Source: Negativicoccus succinicivorans (lineage in GTDB: Bacteria > Bacillota > Negativicutes > Veillonellales > Negativicoccaceae). From it: 62,481 nucleotides of DNA. Numbering within the stretch: position 1 is the first letter of the stretch; the number at the start of each line of letters is the position of its first letter. The notes under the pieces were generated by a model that was not told where the DNA came from, searched no databases, and saw only the letters and a program-made list of their open reading frames with translations. Below, piece by piece: positions 41,127 to 49,847 of this stretch. The translations under genes and the position numbers were made by a program. The stretch is taken from positions 1-62,481 of the forward strand of contig NZ_JAHAJN010000008.1 of assembly GCF_018372215.1 (NCBI RefSeq), given 5' to 3'.

Positions 41127-42380
41127 ATGGAATTTGACACGCTGCAACACAAACTGAAAATTTTAACCGATGCCGCAAAATACGACGCCAGCTGCAGTTC
41201 GAGCGGGTCCCGCCGATCGCATCGCAAAGGGGGCGTGGGCAATGCCGCCGAGTCGGGAATTTGCCACAGCTGGAGCGAGGACGGACGTTGCATTTCGCTG
41301 CTGAAAATTCTCCTCACCAATAAGTGCATTTACCACTGCGAATATTGCGTCAATCGCAGCAGCAACGATGTGGAACGGGCGGAGTTCACGCCCGAAGAGG
41401 TCTGCGAACTCACGCTTAATTTTTATAAGCGCAACTATATCGAAGGCTTGTTCCTTTCGAGCGGGATTGTCGGTAACGCCGATCACACGATGGAAAAACT
41501 GATCCGTGTCGCGCGCCTCTTGCGTTATCGGGAGAATTTTAACGGCTATATCCACATGAAAGCGATTCCCGGAGCATCGCCCGCACTGGTCGAAGAATTG
41601 GGACGATTGGTGGATCGGTTGAGTGTGAATATCGAACTGCCGACGGAATCGGCGCTGGCGCTTTTGGCGCCGCAAAAAAGCTTTGCCAAGATCTTTCAAC
41701 CGATGGCGACCATTCGCCAACATATTCGGGAGAGCCGCAGTGAGCGCAAAAAATCACGGCACGCGCCGCTTTTCGCGCCGGCGGGGCAAAGTACGCAAAT
41801 GATTGTCGGCGCGAGCCGCGAGGACGATCGCACGATCATTCAGCGGGCCCAAGCGCTGTATCATTCGTTTGACTTGAAGAGGGTATACTATTCGAGTTTC
41901 GTGCCGGTGGTGTCGTCGCGCTTCACGGAAGGCATCGTGAAACCGCCGCTTTTGCGCGAACATCGCATTTATCAGGCGGATTTTCTGATGCGCTACTATG
42001 ATTTCACGGCCGATGAAATTTTAACGGCCAAAGAGCCTTTTTTCGACTTGGAGTTGGACCCGAAAATGAGCTGGGCGATTTGTCATTTGGATCGTTTTCC
42101 GGTGGAAATCAACCGCGCCGATTTGGAGGAGCTGATCCGTATCCCGGGGATCGGCATCACCGGCGCGAAACGTATTATTCGCGCGCGTCGTTTCGCCAAG
42201 TTGAAATACGACGACTTGCGGACGCTGAAGATTTCTACCAAGCGGGCGCGCCACTTCATGACGGTCGCGGGCGTATACCGCGGCGCGGCGATCCGTTCGC
42301 GTCACGACTTGCGGCAGCGCATGAAGTCGCTCGAAGATGCGCCTCGCTATGAGCAAATGGACTTGTTCGCGCCATGCTGA
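41127..42380 (+). CDS. Radical SAM putative DNA modification/repair protein (SplB-like)
   Basis: 417 residues. The Fe-S cluster motif CIYHCEYC (Cys67, 71, 74) is a CX3CX2C radical SAM site. The C-terminus has a helix-hairpin-helix DNA-binding motif (LIRIPGIGITGAKRII, about 335-350). This pairing is typical of the family named putative DNA modification/repair radical SAM protein, which is distantly related to spore photoproduct lyase. It overlaps the DUF4130 gene by seven bases, and a LexA box controls the pair. The reaction is not known. Confidence 0.92.
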   Translation: MEFDTLQHKLKILTDAAKYDASCSSSGSRRSHRKGGVGNAAESGICHSWSEDGRCISLLKILLTNKCIYHCEYCVNRSSNDVERAEFTPEEVCELTLNFYKRNYIEGLFLSSGIVGNADHTMEKLIRVARLLRYRENFNGYIHMKAIPGASPALVEELGRLVDRLSVNIELPTESALALLAPQKSFAKIFQPMATIRQHIRESRSERKKSRHAPLFAPAGQSTQMIVGASREDDRTIIQRAQALYHSFDLKRVYYSSFVPVVSSRFTEGIVKPPLLREHRIYQADFLMRYYDFTADEILTAKEPFFDLELDPKMSWAICHLDRFPVEINRADLEELIRIPGIGITGAKRIIRARRFAKLKYDDLRTLKISTKRARHFMTVAGVYRGAAIRSRHDLRQRMKSLEDAPRYEQMDLFAPC

Positions 42381-43096
42381 CGCACTATGACGGAACCTAT
42401 CCGGGATTTTTAACGGTGATTTTCGCGCGCTATCGAACGTTGGAAACGATTGAAATCGAACCGCTCACACCGCAAATGGATTTTTTGGTGGCGCATGATC
42501 GGGTCGTGACCGATCCGGCGAAAGCGGCGCGTGTCGCGACGTATTTGCGCGACCATTTCGGCGCCGATTTCCTGCGCCGTTGCTATGCCGCGTTGCTTTC
42601 GGTCGAAGCGCGCCATGAAACGGTGACCGCGCGAACGATCAAAAAATGTATTCGCCACGGCAAAGGCGTTTTGGCGAGCGCCGATCGGGACGCAGTCGCG
42701 TTTGATCGGATCGTGCGCGCGGTCTACAGCGAAGCGCACAGTTGGAAGGGTTTACTGCGCTTTCGTGAGGTACAGGATGGCTACTGGTACGCGCCGTTTG
42801 CGCCCAAGCATGATGTCATCGAACTGCTGACCGCGCATTTTGCCCGCCGGCTCAACGGCGAGCATTTCGTCATTCATGATTGTCCGCGCGGTTGCGCCGC
42901 GTTGCATGCGGACGGCCGCACGGAATATTTTTCCGCCACGGCCTTGTCCGTCGTCGAAACGGCGGCTGAAAGCGCGTACCAGGACGCCTGGCGACTGTTT
43001 TATAAAACCGTCGCGATCCCCGAGCGCGCCAATCCGAAACTGCGCCAAAGCAACATGCCCAAACGCTACTGGGCGCATTTGATTGAGCGTTTATAA
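42374..43096 (+). CDS. DUF4130 probable DNA-metabolism protein
   Basis: 240 residues. The C-terminal part matches DUF4130: LLRFREVQDGYWYAPFAPKHD, then HDCPRG, and RANPKLRQSNMPKRYW near the end. It is the regular partner of the radical SAM protein upstream, with overlapping reading frames, and the two probably act as one repair system. No catalytic motif can be assigned by eye. Confidence 0.9.
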   Translation: MLTHYDGTYPGFLTVIFARYRTLETIEIEPLTPQMDFLVAHDRVVTDPAKAARVATYLRDHFGADFLRRCYAALLSVEARHETVTARTIKKCIRHGKGVLASADRDAVAFDRIVRAVYSEAHSWKGLLRFREVQDGYWYAPFAPKHDVIELLTAHFARRLNGEHFVIHDCPRGCAALHADGRTEYFSATALSVVETAAESAYQDAWRLFYKTVAIPERANPKLRQSNMPKRYWAHLIERL

Positions 43097-43136
43097 AACA
43101 TCTTCGTCGCAAGAAGCCGCTGCGCTTTCAAAGCAT

Positions 43137-43173
43137 AAAAAAGAACCGCCATTTTTTCATGGTGGTTCTTTTT
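43137..43173. terminator. Bidirectional intrinsic terminator
   Basis: AAAAAGAACCGCCA/TGGTGGTTCTTTTT stem (with one G-T pair) between convergent genes. Confidence 0.92.
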
Positions 43174-44107
43174 AGTGATTGTCATCGTTGCGATGGGCGG
43201 AGCTTTCTTCCAATAGAGCCGCGTTGCGCAACAAAATTTTTTTGCCGCGCCACGCCCAGGCGCGATCGCCGTAAGCGGCTTGGAACGTGCGGTTCGAATG
43301 GCGGGCAATTTCCGCCGCGGTGATGTGCGTGATGCGATCATTCTGAAATTCGGGGAGCGGCGTCGGCTCGGCCGCGGTGTTATGCGGGCAGACCTCCTGA
43401 CAGACGTCGCAGCCGAAAATATAATGATTTTTCGCGATGATGGCGGCTTCAGCGGCGGTCAGATCGCCTTTTTTCTGTGTGATGTACGATTTGCAACGCG
43501 GCCAAATAAATCGTTCCGGCGTCAGCGCCTGACCGGGGCAAAAGCGGCGACAACGTCCGCACTGCAGACATGTTTTTTGCAGCGGTTCGCTCGGCGCCAG
43601 CGCAAGCGTCGTGACAAGCCCGCCGATCATGGTGTGGGTGCCGTAGCGATCATTAATGAGCGCCTTGTTCCAGCCGAAAAAGCCCAACCCCGCGAGATAC
43701 GCCAGGGCTCGATCCGGAAGCGGCGACGTGTCGACAAAAGAGAAGAAATCGGCATCGGAAAAATGCGCTTGAAGGCGGGTCTGTAAGCGCGTTAAATAGT
43801 GTTGCACAATGATATGGTAATCACGCGCCCGCGCGTATTCCGGCAAGTTCGCGGGAGGTTCGGCGGCGTTTTCCGCAGTGGCTGAGGCGGGACGATACGG
43901 AAAGAGACAAACGATCACGCTCTGCGCGCCGGGCAACAAGGCGGCCGGATCCAGACGCGTCGTCACATCCGACGGCGTGAAGGGCGACGGTTCGCCGGCC
44001 GCGTGGAGTGTCGCGGCAAGCGTCTCGGGGAGCGGCAGACGCACGAAGCCGACTTCGGTAAGACCGAGGTGGTTTGCTTGCGTGATGATGATTTTATTTT
44101 TGTCCAT
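43172..44107 (-). CDS. Epoxyqueuosine reductase-like protein (QueG family)
   Basis: 311 residues. The last step of queuosine synthesis reduces epoxyqueuosine in tRNA using cobalamin and two [4Fe-4S] clusters. Both ferredoxin-type Cys groups are present (CLQCGRCRRFCPG and CDVCQEVCPHN), as is DTSPLPDRALAYLAGLGFFG. Where most QueG proteins have GKN after this the sequence is GWN, so the cofactor pocket may differ; hence QueG-like. Start 44107 follows AAAGGAG. A QueT transporter gene lies 5 kb away. Confidence 0.82.
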   Translation of the reverse strand: MDKNKIIITQANHLGLTEVGFVRLPLPETLAATLHAAGEPSPFTPSDVTTRLDPAALLPGAQSVIVCLFPYRPASATAENAAEPPANLPEYARARDYHIIVQHYLTRLQTRLQAHFSDADFFSFVDTSPLPDRALAYLAGLGFFGWNKALINDRYGTHTMIGGLVTTLALAPSEPLQKTCLQCGRCRRFCPGQALTPERFIWPRCKSYITQKKGDLTAAEAAIIAKNHYIFGCDVCQEVCPHNTAAEPTPLPEFQNDRITHITAAEIARHSNRTFQAAYGDRAWAWRGKKILLRNAALLEESSAHRNDDNH

Positions 44108-44132
44108 GTCGCTCCTTTCCGTTTTCATGTAA

Positions 44133-44163
44133 ACAAAAACCGTGCCGTGATACGCAGCACGGT
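44133..44163 (-). terminator. Intrinsic terminator of the zeta-toxin-like gene
   Basis: ACCGTGC/GCACGGT stem (44139-44145 with 44157-44163), followed on the minus strand by five T. It separates this gene from queG. Confidence 0.8.
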
Positions 44164-44167
44164 GTAT

Positions 44168-45232
44168 TTATTCTTCTTCGCCGCGACGCAGACGTGCGCG
44201 TAAAAGTTCGGCGACGCTTTCCGTCGGACTGTCGTCGCTGTCGTATAAAAGACCTTTCTCACTTTTCACCACAAGGCGATCATAGCGATGCTCATGGTGC
44301 ACCGCCAACGCGGTTTCCACGAATTTATCGCAGGCCCAGTCGTGATACTCGGGACTCATCATGCGAGCCAGCGCCGGCGCTTTGATAAGTTGCTGCTGGT
44401 ACAGTTGTTGCAGCGACTGCCAGCTTTCCAGCCGCGGCGTCGCGCGAAATTTGACAATGACATAGTAGCCGCTATCCTGCAGGAGTTTAAGCTTGGACAA
44501 AATTTCTTCCGGGTCGGTGCAATTGCTTTCGATCAGCAAGTGGCGACGTTCGGCGACGGCCTGTTGAAACGCTTTTTCCGCCATGTAATCGGCAAAATGT
44601 TGCGTGATGTAAATACTGTACAGACCGTATTTTTCCTGCAGTTCCTGGTAATGCGGATGAAAACCGAACAAGGTATCGGGATCGCCGTGGATGAGCTGGT
44701 GCTCGTGGTTGTCAATGACCGTTGAAGCCATGCGGGACTTGCCCGAGCCGGGTTGCCCGCCGATCAGGTAAGCGATCGGACGCTCCACATGTTTCGGTTT
44801 ATTGCCTGCGATGATGGGCCACACACGCGTGGCGAATACAAAATCGGCCTGCGCGCGATCATAGGTGGATTCCGGCGCGGGCGGAACAAAATCAATATCC
44901 GGTTTGGCGATTTCTTCAAAAAAGATCTCCGGCAAGTAGACATCCATGATGGCCAGCGCTTCTTCCAGCATGGCTACCTGTTCTTCGACGGAAATACCAT
45001 AACCGCGACGCTCTTCGATTTCCGCAATCGCGGCGACGGTGCGGCGGATCAGTTCACCCAGCCGCTCCATGTGGCGCTGCTTACGCGAACCGCTTTGCGG
45101 GTCCGCGACCAACATGTTGCGAACCGTCACAAAAATTTCCGCGTTGACTTCCAGCTGAATCCCGGGGGGGACTTGGTCGGCCGCTTTTTCGAGCTGCTGT
45201 AAGGTCTTTTGACTATACGGCATCCGGTGCAT
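44168..45232 (-). CDS. Zeta-toxin-like P-loop kinase
   Basis: 354 residues. A helical N-terminal domain (about 1-150) precedes a zeta/PezT-like kinase domain with Walker A GGQPGSGKS, the putative catalytic Asp of IHGDPDT and Arg-rich ATP-contact segments. Zeta toxins phosphorylate UDP-N-acetylhexosamines and block wall synthesis. No antitoxin gene adjoins it; the N-terminal domain might play that part or target other substrates. ATG 45232 is preceded by AGGAG. CTGTATA-type repeats lie in its upstream region. Confidence 0.78.
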   Translation of the reverse strand: MHRMPYSQKTLQQLEKAADQVPPGIQLEVNAEIFVTVRNMLVADPQSGSRKQRHMERLGELIRRTVAAIAEIEERRGYGISVEEQVAMLEEALAIMDVYLPEIFFEEIAKPDIDFVPPAPESTYDRAQADFVFATRVWPIIAGNKPKHVERPIAYLIGGQPGSGKSRMASTVIDNHEHQLIHGDPDTLFGFHPHYQELQEKYGLYSIYITQHFADYMAEKAFQQAVAERRHLLIESNCTDPEEILSKLKLLQDSGYYVIVKFRATPRLESWQSLQQLYQQQLIKAPALARMMSPEYHDWACDKFVETALAVHHEHRYDRLVVKSEKGLLYDSDDSPTESVAELLRARLRRGEEE

Positions 45233-45239
45233 CACACTC

Positions 45240-45285
45240 CTGTATTGAGTCAATATAAATCCTGTATACCTGTATATCTGTAGTA
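45240..45285. repeat. CTGTATA direct repeats upstream of the zeta-like gene
   Basis: CTGTATTG (45240), CTGTATAC (45262), CTGTATAT (45270) and CTGTAGTA (45278). The last three are spaced exactly 8 bp apart. Position over the promoter region suggests an operator. Confidence 0.6.
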
Positions 45286-45362
45286 ATAGTAGCAAATAAT
45301 TACGGAAAAGTCACATGAAAAAACTCCTCTCGCTATGGAGAGGAGTGAAATGCCGCGTGGAT

Positions 45363-46109
45363 TTACGCGCGGGTGCGGTTTGCGAGCGCCTTCAGGACAA
45401 GACCGGCCGCTTCGCGGTGCATCTCCTGATAGTCTTTTGGGCTGACGAAAACATTTTCATCCCGATTTACATGACAGACCAAACAATTGGCGGCGGGAAC
45501 ATTATACAGAGAGGCAAGCGTATAAATGATCGCTGTTTCCATATCGCAGTTGATGACGCCGCGCGCTTTAAGATCCGTCATCAGCTTGCTTTCCGCAGGA
45601 TTTTCGGACCAGGGGACAGAGCGGCCCTGACCGAGATAGTACGTGCCTGCCGTAAAGCCGATACCGTAAAAGGCTTGCTTTTTTTGCCGACAAGCTTCCT
45701 GATACAAAGCGTGCCATAGCAGAGGATCGGCCGCGGCGGGATAATTGTCGTCGACGTACGCGTGCAAAAGAGATTTGTCACGGATCATAGCGTGATTGAA
45801 TAGCAGCGCGCCGGCGGGAATATCCTCCCGCCAGCTGCCGCAACCGCCGACGCGCACAAATGCTTGCGCGCCGTTTTCGATAAGCTCCATCACGGCGATT
45901 TCCGTCGATCCCAGGCCGATACCGGTCGAGCAGACCGAAAACAATTTGTCTTCGTACGTACCGGAACAGACGACGAACTCGCGATTTCGGCAAAGTTCGG
46001 TGACATTTTGCCAATGATCGGTGACCAGCGGAATGCGACCGGGATCGCCAACGAGCAATGTCGCCTCGCCTAAAGAGCCGGGCGTAACGCCTTGCAAGTG
46101 AATGCTCAT
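45363..46109 (-). CDS. Nucleoside phosphorylase (uridine phosphorylase-like)
   Basis: 248 residues of the PNP/UDP family: LLVGDPGRIPLV phosphate loop, STGIGLGSTEIAVMEL, RVGGCGSWREDIPAG and the INCDMETAIIYTLA ribose/base-binding segment. It splits nucleosides to base and ribose-1-phosphate. It overlaps the MFS permease gene by four bases, so import and cleavage of a nucleoside are coupled; the ribose operon nearby would use related pentoses. Base preference uncertain. Confidence 0.9.
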   Translation of the reverse strand: MSIHLQGVTPGSLGEATLLVGDPGRIPLVTDHWQNVTELCRNREFVVCSGTYEDKLFSVCSTGIGLGSTEIAVMELIENGAQAFVRVGGCGSWREDIPAGALLFNHAMIRDKSLLHAYVDDNYPAAADPLLWHALYQEACRQKKQAFYGIGFTAGTYYLGQGRSVPWSENPAESKLMTDLKARGVINCDMETAIIYTLASLYNVPAANCLVCHVNRDENVFVSPKDYQEMHREAAGLVLKALANRTRA

Positions 46110-47317
46110 AACATTTCCTCCGCGTCAACGACGGACGGATCGCGTTTCAAAGTCAACATCACCGCGAACGAGATCAAATAGAGCACCGTGAAGTAGAGCA
46201 TCGCGTATCCAATGGTATAGTATTGCAACAAATAACCGATGGCGATCGGTGAGAAACCGCCGATCGCGCGTCCGATATTAAAGATTGTATTATTGGCAGT
46301 AGCGCGAATATTGGGCGGATAAAAGCTTGAAATCAAGGTGCCGTAGCCCGCATTCATGCCGTTGGCGAAGAACCCGACTACCGCGCCGCCGAGTAAGATG
46401 GCGATACCGCTGTTGGCATAAGCGTAAAGCAGAACCGAAACGGCCGAGCACAAAAGAAAGATGCCGTACGATTTTTTGGCGCCAAGGCTGTCCATGAAAC
46501 GTCCGAATAAAAGCATGCCCAGACACATGCCGACGATGGTGCTGATGGTCCAAAGCGCGGAACCGGAAATCGTCAGCCCCAACTGTTTTTGCAAAATCGA
46601 AGGCAACCAAGTCATCAAGCCGAAGTAGCCGCTGACCTGCACGGACGACATAATGATAAGCGTCACCGTAGTCCACGCGAGGCGCGGCGTTTTTACCAGC
46701 TCCGACAAAGAAACATTTAAGGATTTTCCCTGCGCTTCCGCCGCTTCTTTAGCAGCGAGCCATTGGGGAGTTTCCGGCAAGTGGTAACGAACCGCAACCG
46801 CCAGAAAAACCGGTATGATACCGAAGATGAAAAGACCGCGCCAACCGACGACAGGCAGCAGGAAGTACGCCAGCAGCGCCGCAATGATGGCGCCTACTTG
46901 GCCGCCGATCGTGACGTAGGAATTGGCCTTGCCGCGTTCGTGGCGCGGAAACGCTTCCACGAGCATCGCCATGCCCACACCGAACTCACCGCCGCCGCCT
47001 ACACCGGCGAGGAAACGGCAAGCCGCTACCCACCAAATGTTGGGCGCGAAGCCGATTACCGCAGTGGCGATTGAAAACAGCAGAATCGAATAGGAAAAAA
47101 TCTTAATGCGCCCGTATTTGTCGGCGAGCAAACCGAACATAATTCCGCCCAGCAGCATGCCAATATTAGTGACGGTCGAGATCATGCCGCCCTGCGCGCC
47201 GCTCAAGCCGAATGTCGCCATAATGGATGTCAAGGTGAATGACAGCATCATGATGTCGATACTTTCCAGCCCCAGGCCGAAAATAGATGACCACAAAATA
47301 CGATTTCGATAACTCAT
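46106..47317 (-). CDS. MFS transporter
   Basis: 403 residues, 12 membrane segments. The signature GLLADKYGRIKIF lies between helices 2 and 3 and its repeat LFGRFMDSLGAKKS between 8 and 9. AGVGGGGEFGVGMAMLVE and RGKANSYVTIGGQVG resemble the metabolite:H+ symporter (sialate/aromatic acid) branch. Genetic coupling to the phosphorylase suggests a nucleoside or related solute. AGGAGG precedes the ATG. Confidence 0.9.
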   Translation of the reverse strand: MSYRNRILWSSIFGLGLESIDIMMLSFTLTSIMATFGLSGAQGGMISTVTNIGMLLGGIMFGLLADKYGRIKIFSYSILLFSIATAVIGFAPNIWWVAACRFLAGVGGGGEFGVGMAMLVEAFPRHERGKANSYVTIGGQVGAIIAALLAYFLLPVVGWRGLFIFGIIPVFLAVAVRYHLPETPQWLAAKEAAEAQGKSLNVSLSELVKTPRLAWTTVTLIIMSSVQVSGYFGLMTWLPSILQKQLGLTISGSALWTISTIVGMCLGMLLFGRFMDSLGAKKSYGIFLLCSAVSVLLYAYANSGIAILLGGAVVGFFANGMNAGYGTLISSFYPPNIRATANNTIFNIGRAIGGFSPIAIGYLLQYYTIGYAMLYFTVLYLISFAVMLTLKRDPSVVDAEEML

Positions 47318-47409
47318 ACATGCCTCCTAAGCAATCATTCCACACAAAACGGCGCCGTTCTCCGACAGCGCCATTAACTATAACAGTATAACAAAATGAA
47401 GATGTTTTG

Positions 47410-48027
47410 TCAGTCATTTTTTCGTTTTTTGATCAGCTTGAATTGCCAGGGGAATGATTTTCCGTAAGTCGCATAATCAATGCCGCGGCGGACATTGCGT
47501 ACGATCCTTTCATCGTTGGCGATTTTGCCGTGCCGCAATTGCAAATAGCCAGACAAGACGGTTTTGCCGGAAAGCGCGGTGCTTATCCCCAACGCGCGCG
47601 CCAGTTTTCCGGGACCGTCGGCCCAGTGCTCCGGTCGGATGCCGGCGCGGCGTACACGCACCAACTCGTCGCCGTAAATAATTTCACCTGCGCGCAAGAG
47701 CACGGCGGCCGGTGTGCCGTCTGCATCAACGACGATGTTGGCGCAGTCATGCAAGCCGTAAACAAGATACACATACATATGACCGGCGGGACCGAACATG
47801 GGACGATTGCGATTCGTTTCGCCGCGATACGCGTGCGACGCATCGTCCGGATGGCCGCGATAGGTGCCGCCGTAGGCTTCCGTTTCCGTGAGTCGGATGC
47901 CGACCAGTCCCTCGGGACTGCGGTGCCAAAGGGTTGCGCCCAAAAGGCGACGCGCCGCCGTCACGGCATCGGTCGTAAGTTCTTCCTGTGTAAATCGCGG
48001 GCGGCGAAACCAATTAAGCGCGGACAT
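47410..48027 (-). CDS. mpg: 3-methyladenine DNA glycosylase (AAG/MPG type)
   Basis: Excises alkylated purines in base excision repair. 205 residues: LTETEAYGG holds the catalytic Glu, with GHPDDASHAYRGET, MFGPAGHMYVYLVYG and LLRAGE as typical motifs. The ATG at 48027 overlaps the stop of the HlyD-like gene by 14 bases; ATG 48033 is an alternative. No promoter of its own is visible. Confidence 0.95.
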   Translation of the reverse strand: MSALNWFRRPRFTQEELTTDAVTAARRLLGATLWHRSPEGLVGIRLTETEAYGGTYRGHPDDASHAYRGETNRNRPMFGPAGHMYVYLVYGLHDCANIVVDADGTPAAVLLRAGEIIYGDELVRVRRAGIRPEHWADGPGKLARALGISTALSGKTVLSGYLQLRHGKIANDERIVRNVRRGIDYATYGKSFPWQFKLIKKRKND

Positions 48028-49090
48028 CGACATGCATCCCGATTTCCAAATGCGGTGCCGGCGCAGCGATGACGCGTTCGCCGACCGCAAGACCTGCCAA
48101 GACGACCCAATCGTCACCGTCAACATAAGCGGTAGTGACGTGTCGGGCGTCAATCAGACCGTCCGCAGTGACAATGTATACGGTATCGTCACCGATATTG
48201 CTGCTGCGCGGTAAATGAATCAACGGTACCTTGGTCGGCAGCTTCAACGTGAGCGGATAGGGGGTGGCGGGTTGCAACACCTCGCCGGGATTGTCAAACC
48301 GGAACTTCAGTGCGGTCACGTCGCCGCCCGTTGGGGAGAGCGCGGTCATTTCACCGAAGTAGTCGTGACCGTTGACCCGTAACGTAAGCGTGGTTTCGGG
48401 CGCGGTGCGGGCTTGTTGAACAGATTCCGTAAGGGCATTGGGAAGCGGCATTTCACCCACCAATGGCGAAAGGGAGGCGATGACTAGCGCAGGACGGTCT
48501 TGCACGGCCACGCCGTCAGCGGTAACGTACACCGCGGTGACTTTTCCGGCGACAGGCGCGGTAACGTTGGCGGCGGCAATCTGACGTTCAATCGTCGAAG
48601 TGTCCGGCGCCGCGGCAGCGGACGGAGTATACACGGACGGTTGCTTTGCCTGTTCGCGCGCGACAATTTTGGCGTATTCCGCTTGCGTAATTATGCCCTG
48701 TTGTAAAAGTTGTTGCGCCTCCGTGACCGCGGGTGTGTTGACCGGCGGTGCGGCCGGCGCGGAGACTCCGCTTGCGGCGTTGCGAGCTCGCGCCAGCTGC
48801 GCCTCGTACGGACTGACATCGATCGTGAATAAGTGATCATTTACACTGACATTCGTGCCGACCGTCGGCACCGGACCGACAATCGGCCCGGACGCGGCCG
48901 GTGAAACGGTCGCGCTGTACAACGGCGCCAAGGTCACATCGCGCGTGATCATGAGCGGTTCGGTGACGGGTTTGACGATGATCACATCGACGCTTTTGCT
49001 GCGCGCCATGTACCACCAACTGCCCAGACCGAGTATAAGTAAAATAAGGAGGGCACCCAGTCCCCACCAAAGTTTTTTACGTGGTTGCAT
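48014..49090 (-). CDS. HlyD-family membrane-fusion (periplasmic adaptor) protein
   Basis: 358 residues. Membrane anchor at about 8-28, then a split biotinyl-lipoyl domain (TVSPAASGPIVGPVPTVGTNVSV and APVAGKVTAVYVTADGVAV), a short central hairpin and a beta-barrel C-terminus. Between the lipoyl halves lies AQQLLQQGIITQAEYAKI, reminiscent of a SHOCT oligomerisation motif, in place of a long coiled coil. No ABC or RND pump or TolC gene adjoins it, so its partner is unknown. Confidence 0.82.
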   Translation of the reverse strand: MQPRKKLWWGLGALLILLILGLGSWWYMARSKSVDVIIVKPVTEPLMITRDVTLAPLYSATVSPAASGPIVGPVPTVGTNVSVNDHLFTIDVSPYEAQLARARNAASGVSAPAAPPVNTPAVTEAQQLLQQGIITQAEYAKIVAREQAKQPSVYTPSAAAAPDTSTIERQIAAANVTAPVAGKVTAVYVTADGVAVQDRPALVIASLSPLVGEMPLPNALTESVQQARTAPETTLTLRVNGHDYFGEMTALSPTGGDVTALKFRFDNPGEVLQPATPYPLTLKLPTKVPLIHLPRSSNIGDDTVYIVTADGLIDARHVTTAYVDGDDWVVLAGLAVGERVIAAPAPHLEIGMHVDVRA

Positions 49091-49111
49091 AATTCACCTC
49101 TGTTCTATCGT

Positions 49112-49121
49112 ATTATAGCAT
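49112..49121 (-). promoter_or_regulatory. Extended -10 promoter element
   Basis: ATGCTATAAT on the minus strand, ahead of the HlyD-like gene and mpg. Confidence 0.75.
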
Positions 49122-49140
49122 TTGCCGTTGCTCCGACAAT

Positions 49141-49170
49141 AAAAAATACCCGCCGCAGCGGGTATTTTTT
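49141..49170. terminator. Bidirectional intrinsic terminator
   Basis: AAAAAATACCCGC and its complement around CCGCAG-type loop, immediately after queT. Confidence 0.93.
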
Positions 49171-49651
49171 AGAGATCCTGCAAGAGCCGTCGAAACGCGG
49201 TATTGCGCCATAAAAGCGGAATCAGTACGCAGCCTAACACGCTGACTGCGACAAATTCGCCGGCGGCAATGTAGAGCATGGTTAAACCGACGCTTTCACC
49301 TTCGAGCGCACCGAGGTACGCAAGCTCCGCGCCGATGAGCACGCCGTTGGACACGACGGGCAAGAGCGAAGCGGTCCAAATGTTGGGCATGTAGCGCATA
49401 CCGTAGACGGCGATCGCGGTAGCGAGCGTGCCGACCACAATGTCGATCATGCCGAACGGGCTCGCAAGGTTCGCAAGCAAGCAGCCGAGAATTAAGCCCG
49501 GCACGACTTTCGGTTGGTAAAACGCGAGCAGCGTCAGTACTTCCGATAAACGTACCTGCACGGGACCGTAGCTGAACGGCGCCAGCGCGACCGTAAGGAG
49601 CGCGTACACTGCGGCCAACACCGCATTGATGACGAGCATACGAGTATTCAT
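49169..49651 (-). CDS. queT: QueT family transporter
   Basis: 160 residues with about five membrane segments. The PVQVRLSEVLTLLAFYQPKVVPGLILGCLLANL stretch (residues about 31-62) is the QueT hallmark, here described by its ends. QueT is the substrate-binding component of an ECF importer for queuosine precursors. The start at 49651 follows AAGGAGG. A hairpin GAAGTG/CACTTC precedes the gene but no preQ1 aptamer consensus is visible. Confidence 0.9.
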   Translation of the reverse strand: MNTRMLVINAVLAAVYALLTVALAPFSYGPVQVRLSEVLTLLAFYQPKVVPGLILGCLLANLASPFGMIDIVVGTLATAIAVYGMRYMPNIWTASLLPVVSNGVLIGAELAYLGALEGESVGLTMLYIAAGEFVAVSVLGCVLIPLLWRNTAFRRLLQDL

Positions 49652-49714
49652 GTTCCATTCCTCCTTGTTTTTGTTTTTACGAAGTGGGACCAAGAAAACA
49701 CTTCGCACCGATAT

Positions 49715-49724
49715 AGTGTAGCAT
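49715..49724 (-). promoter_or_regulatory. Extended -10 promoter of queT
   Basis: ATGCTACACT on the minus strand, about 65 bp ahead of the queT start codon. Confidence 0.6.
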
Positions 49725-49847
49725 AGAGCGGGGCGGAGAACAAGAAATGAATAATTTTACTGATAAAACTTAATTTTTGATGTATACTATTTATGAATAT
49801 ACTTGACAAGATATCGATGCGGCTACATACCGGTAGGAGGTTACGGC

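Noticed and set aside
49652..49724. preQ1 riboswitch ahead of queT
   Set aside because: A hairpin is present, but the preQ1-I pattern with its A-rich tail pairing is missing, and the resemblance at 49715 is explained by the -10 box.
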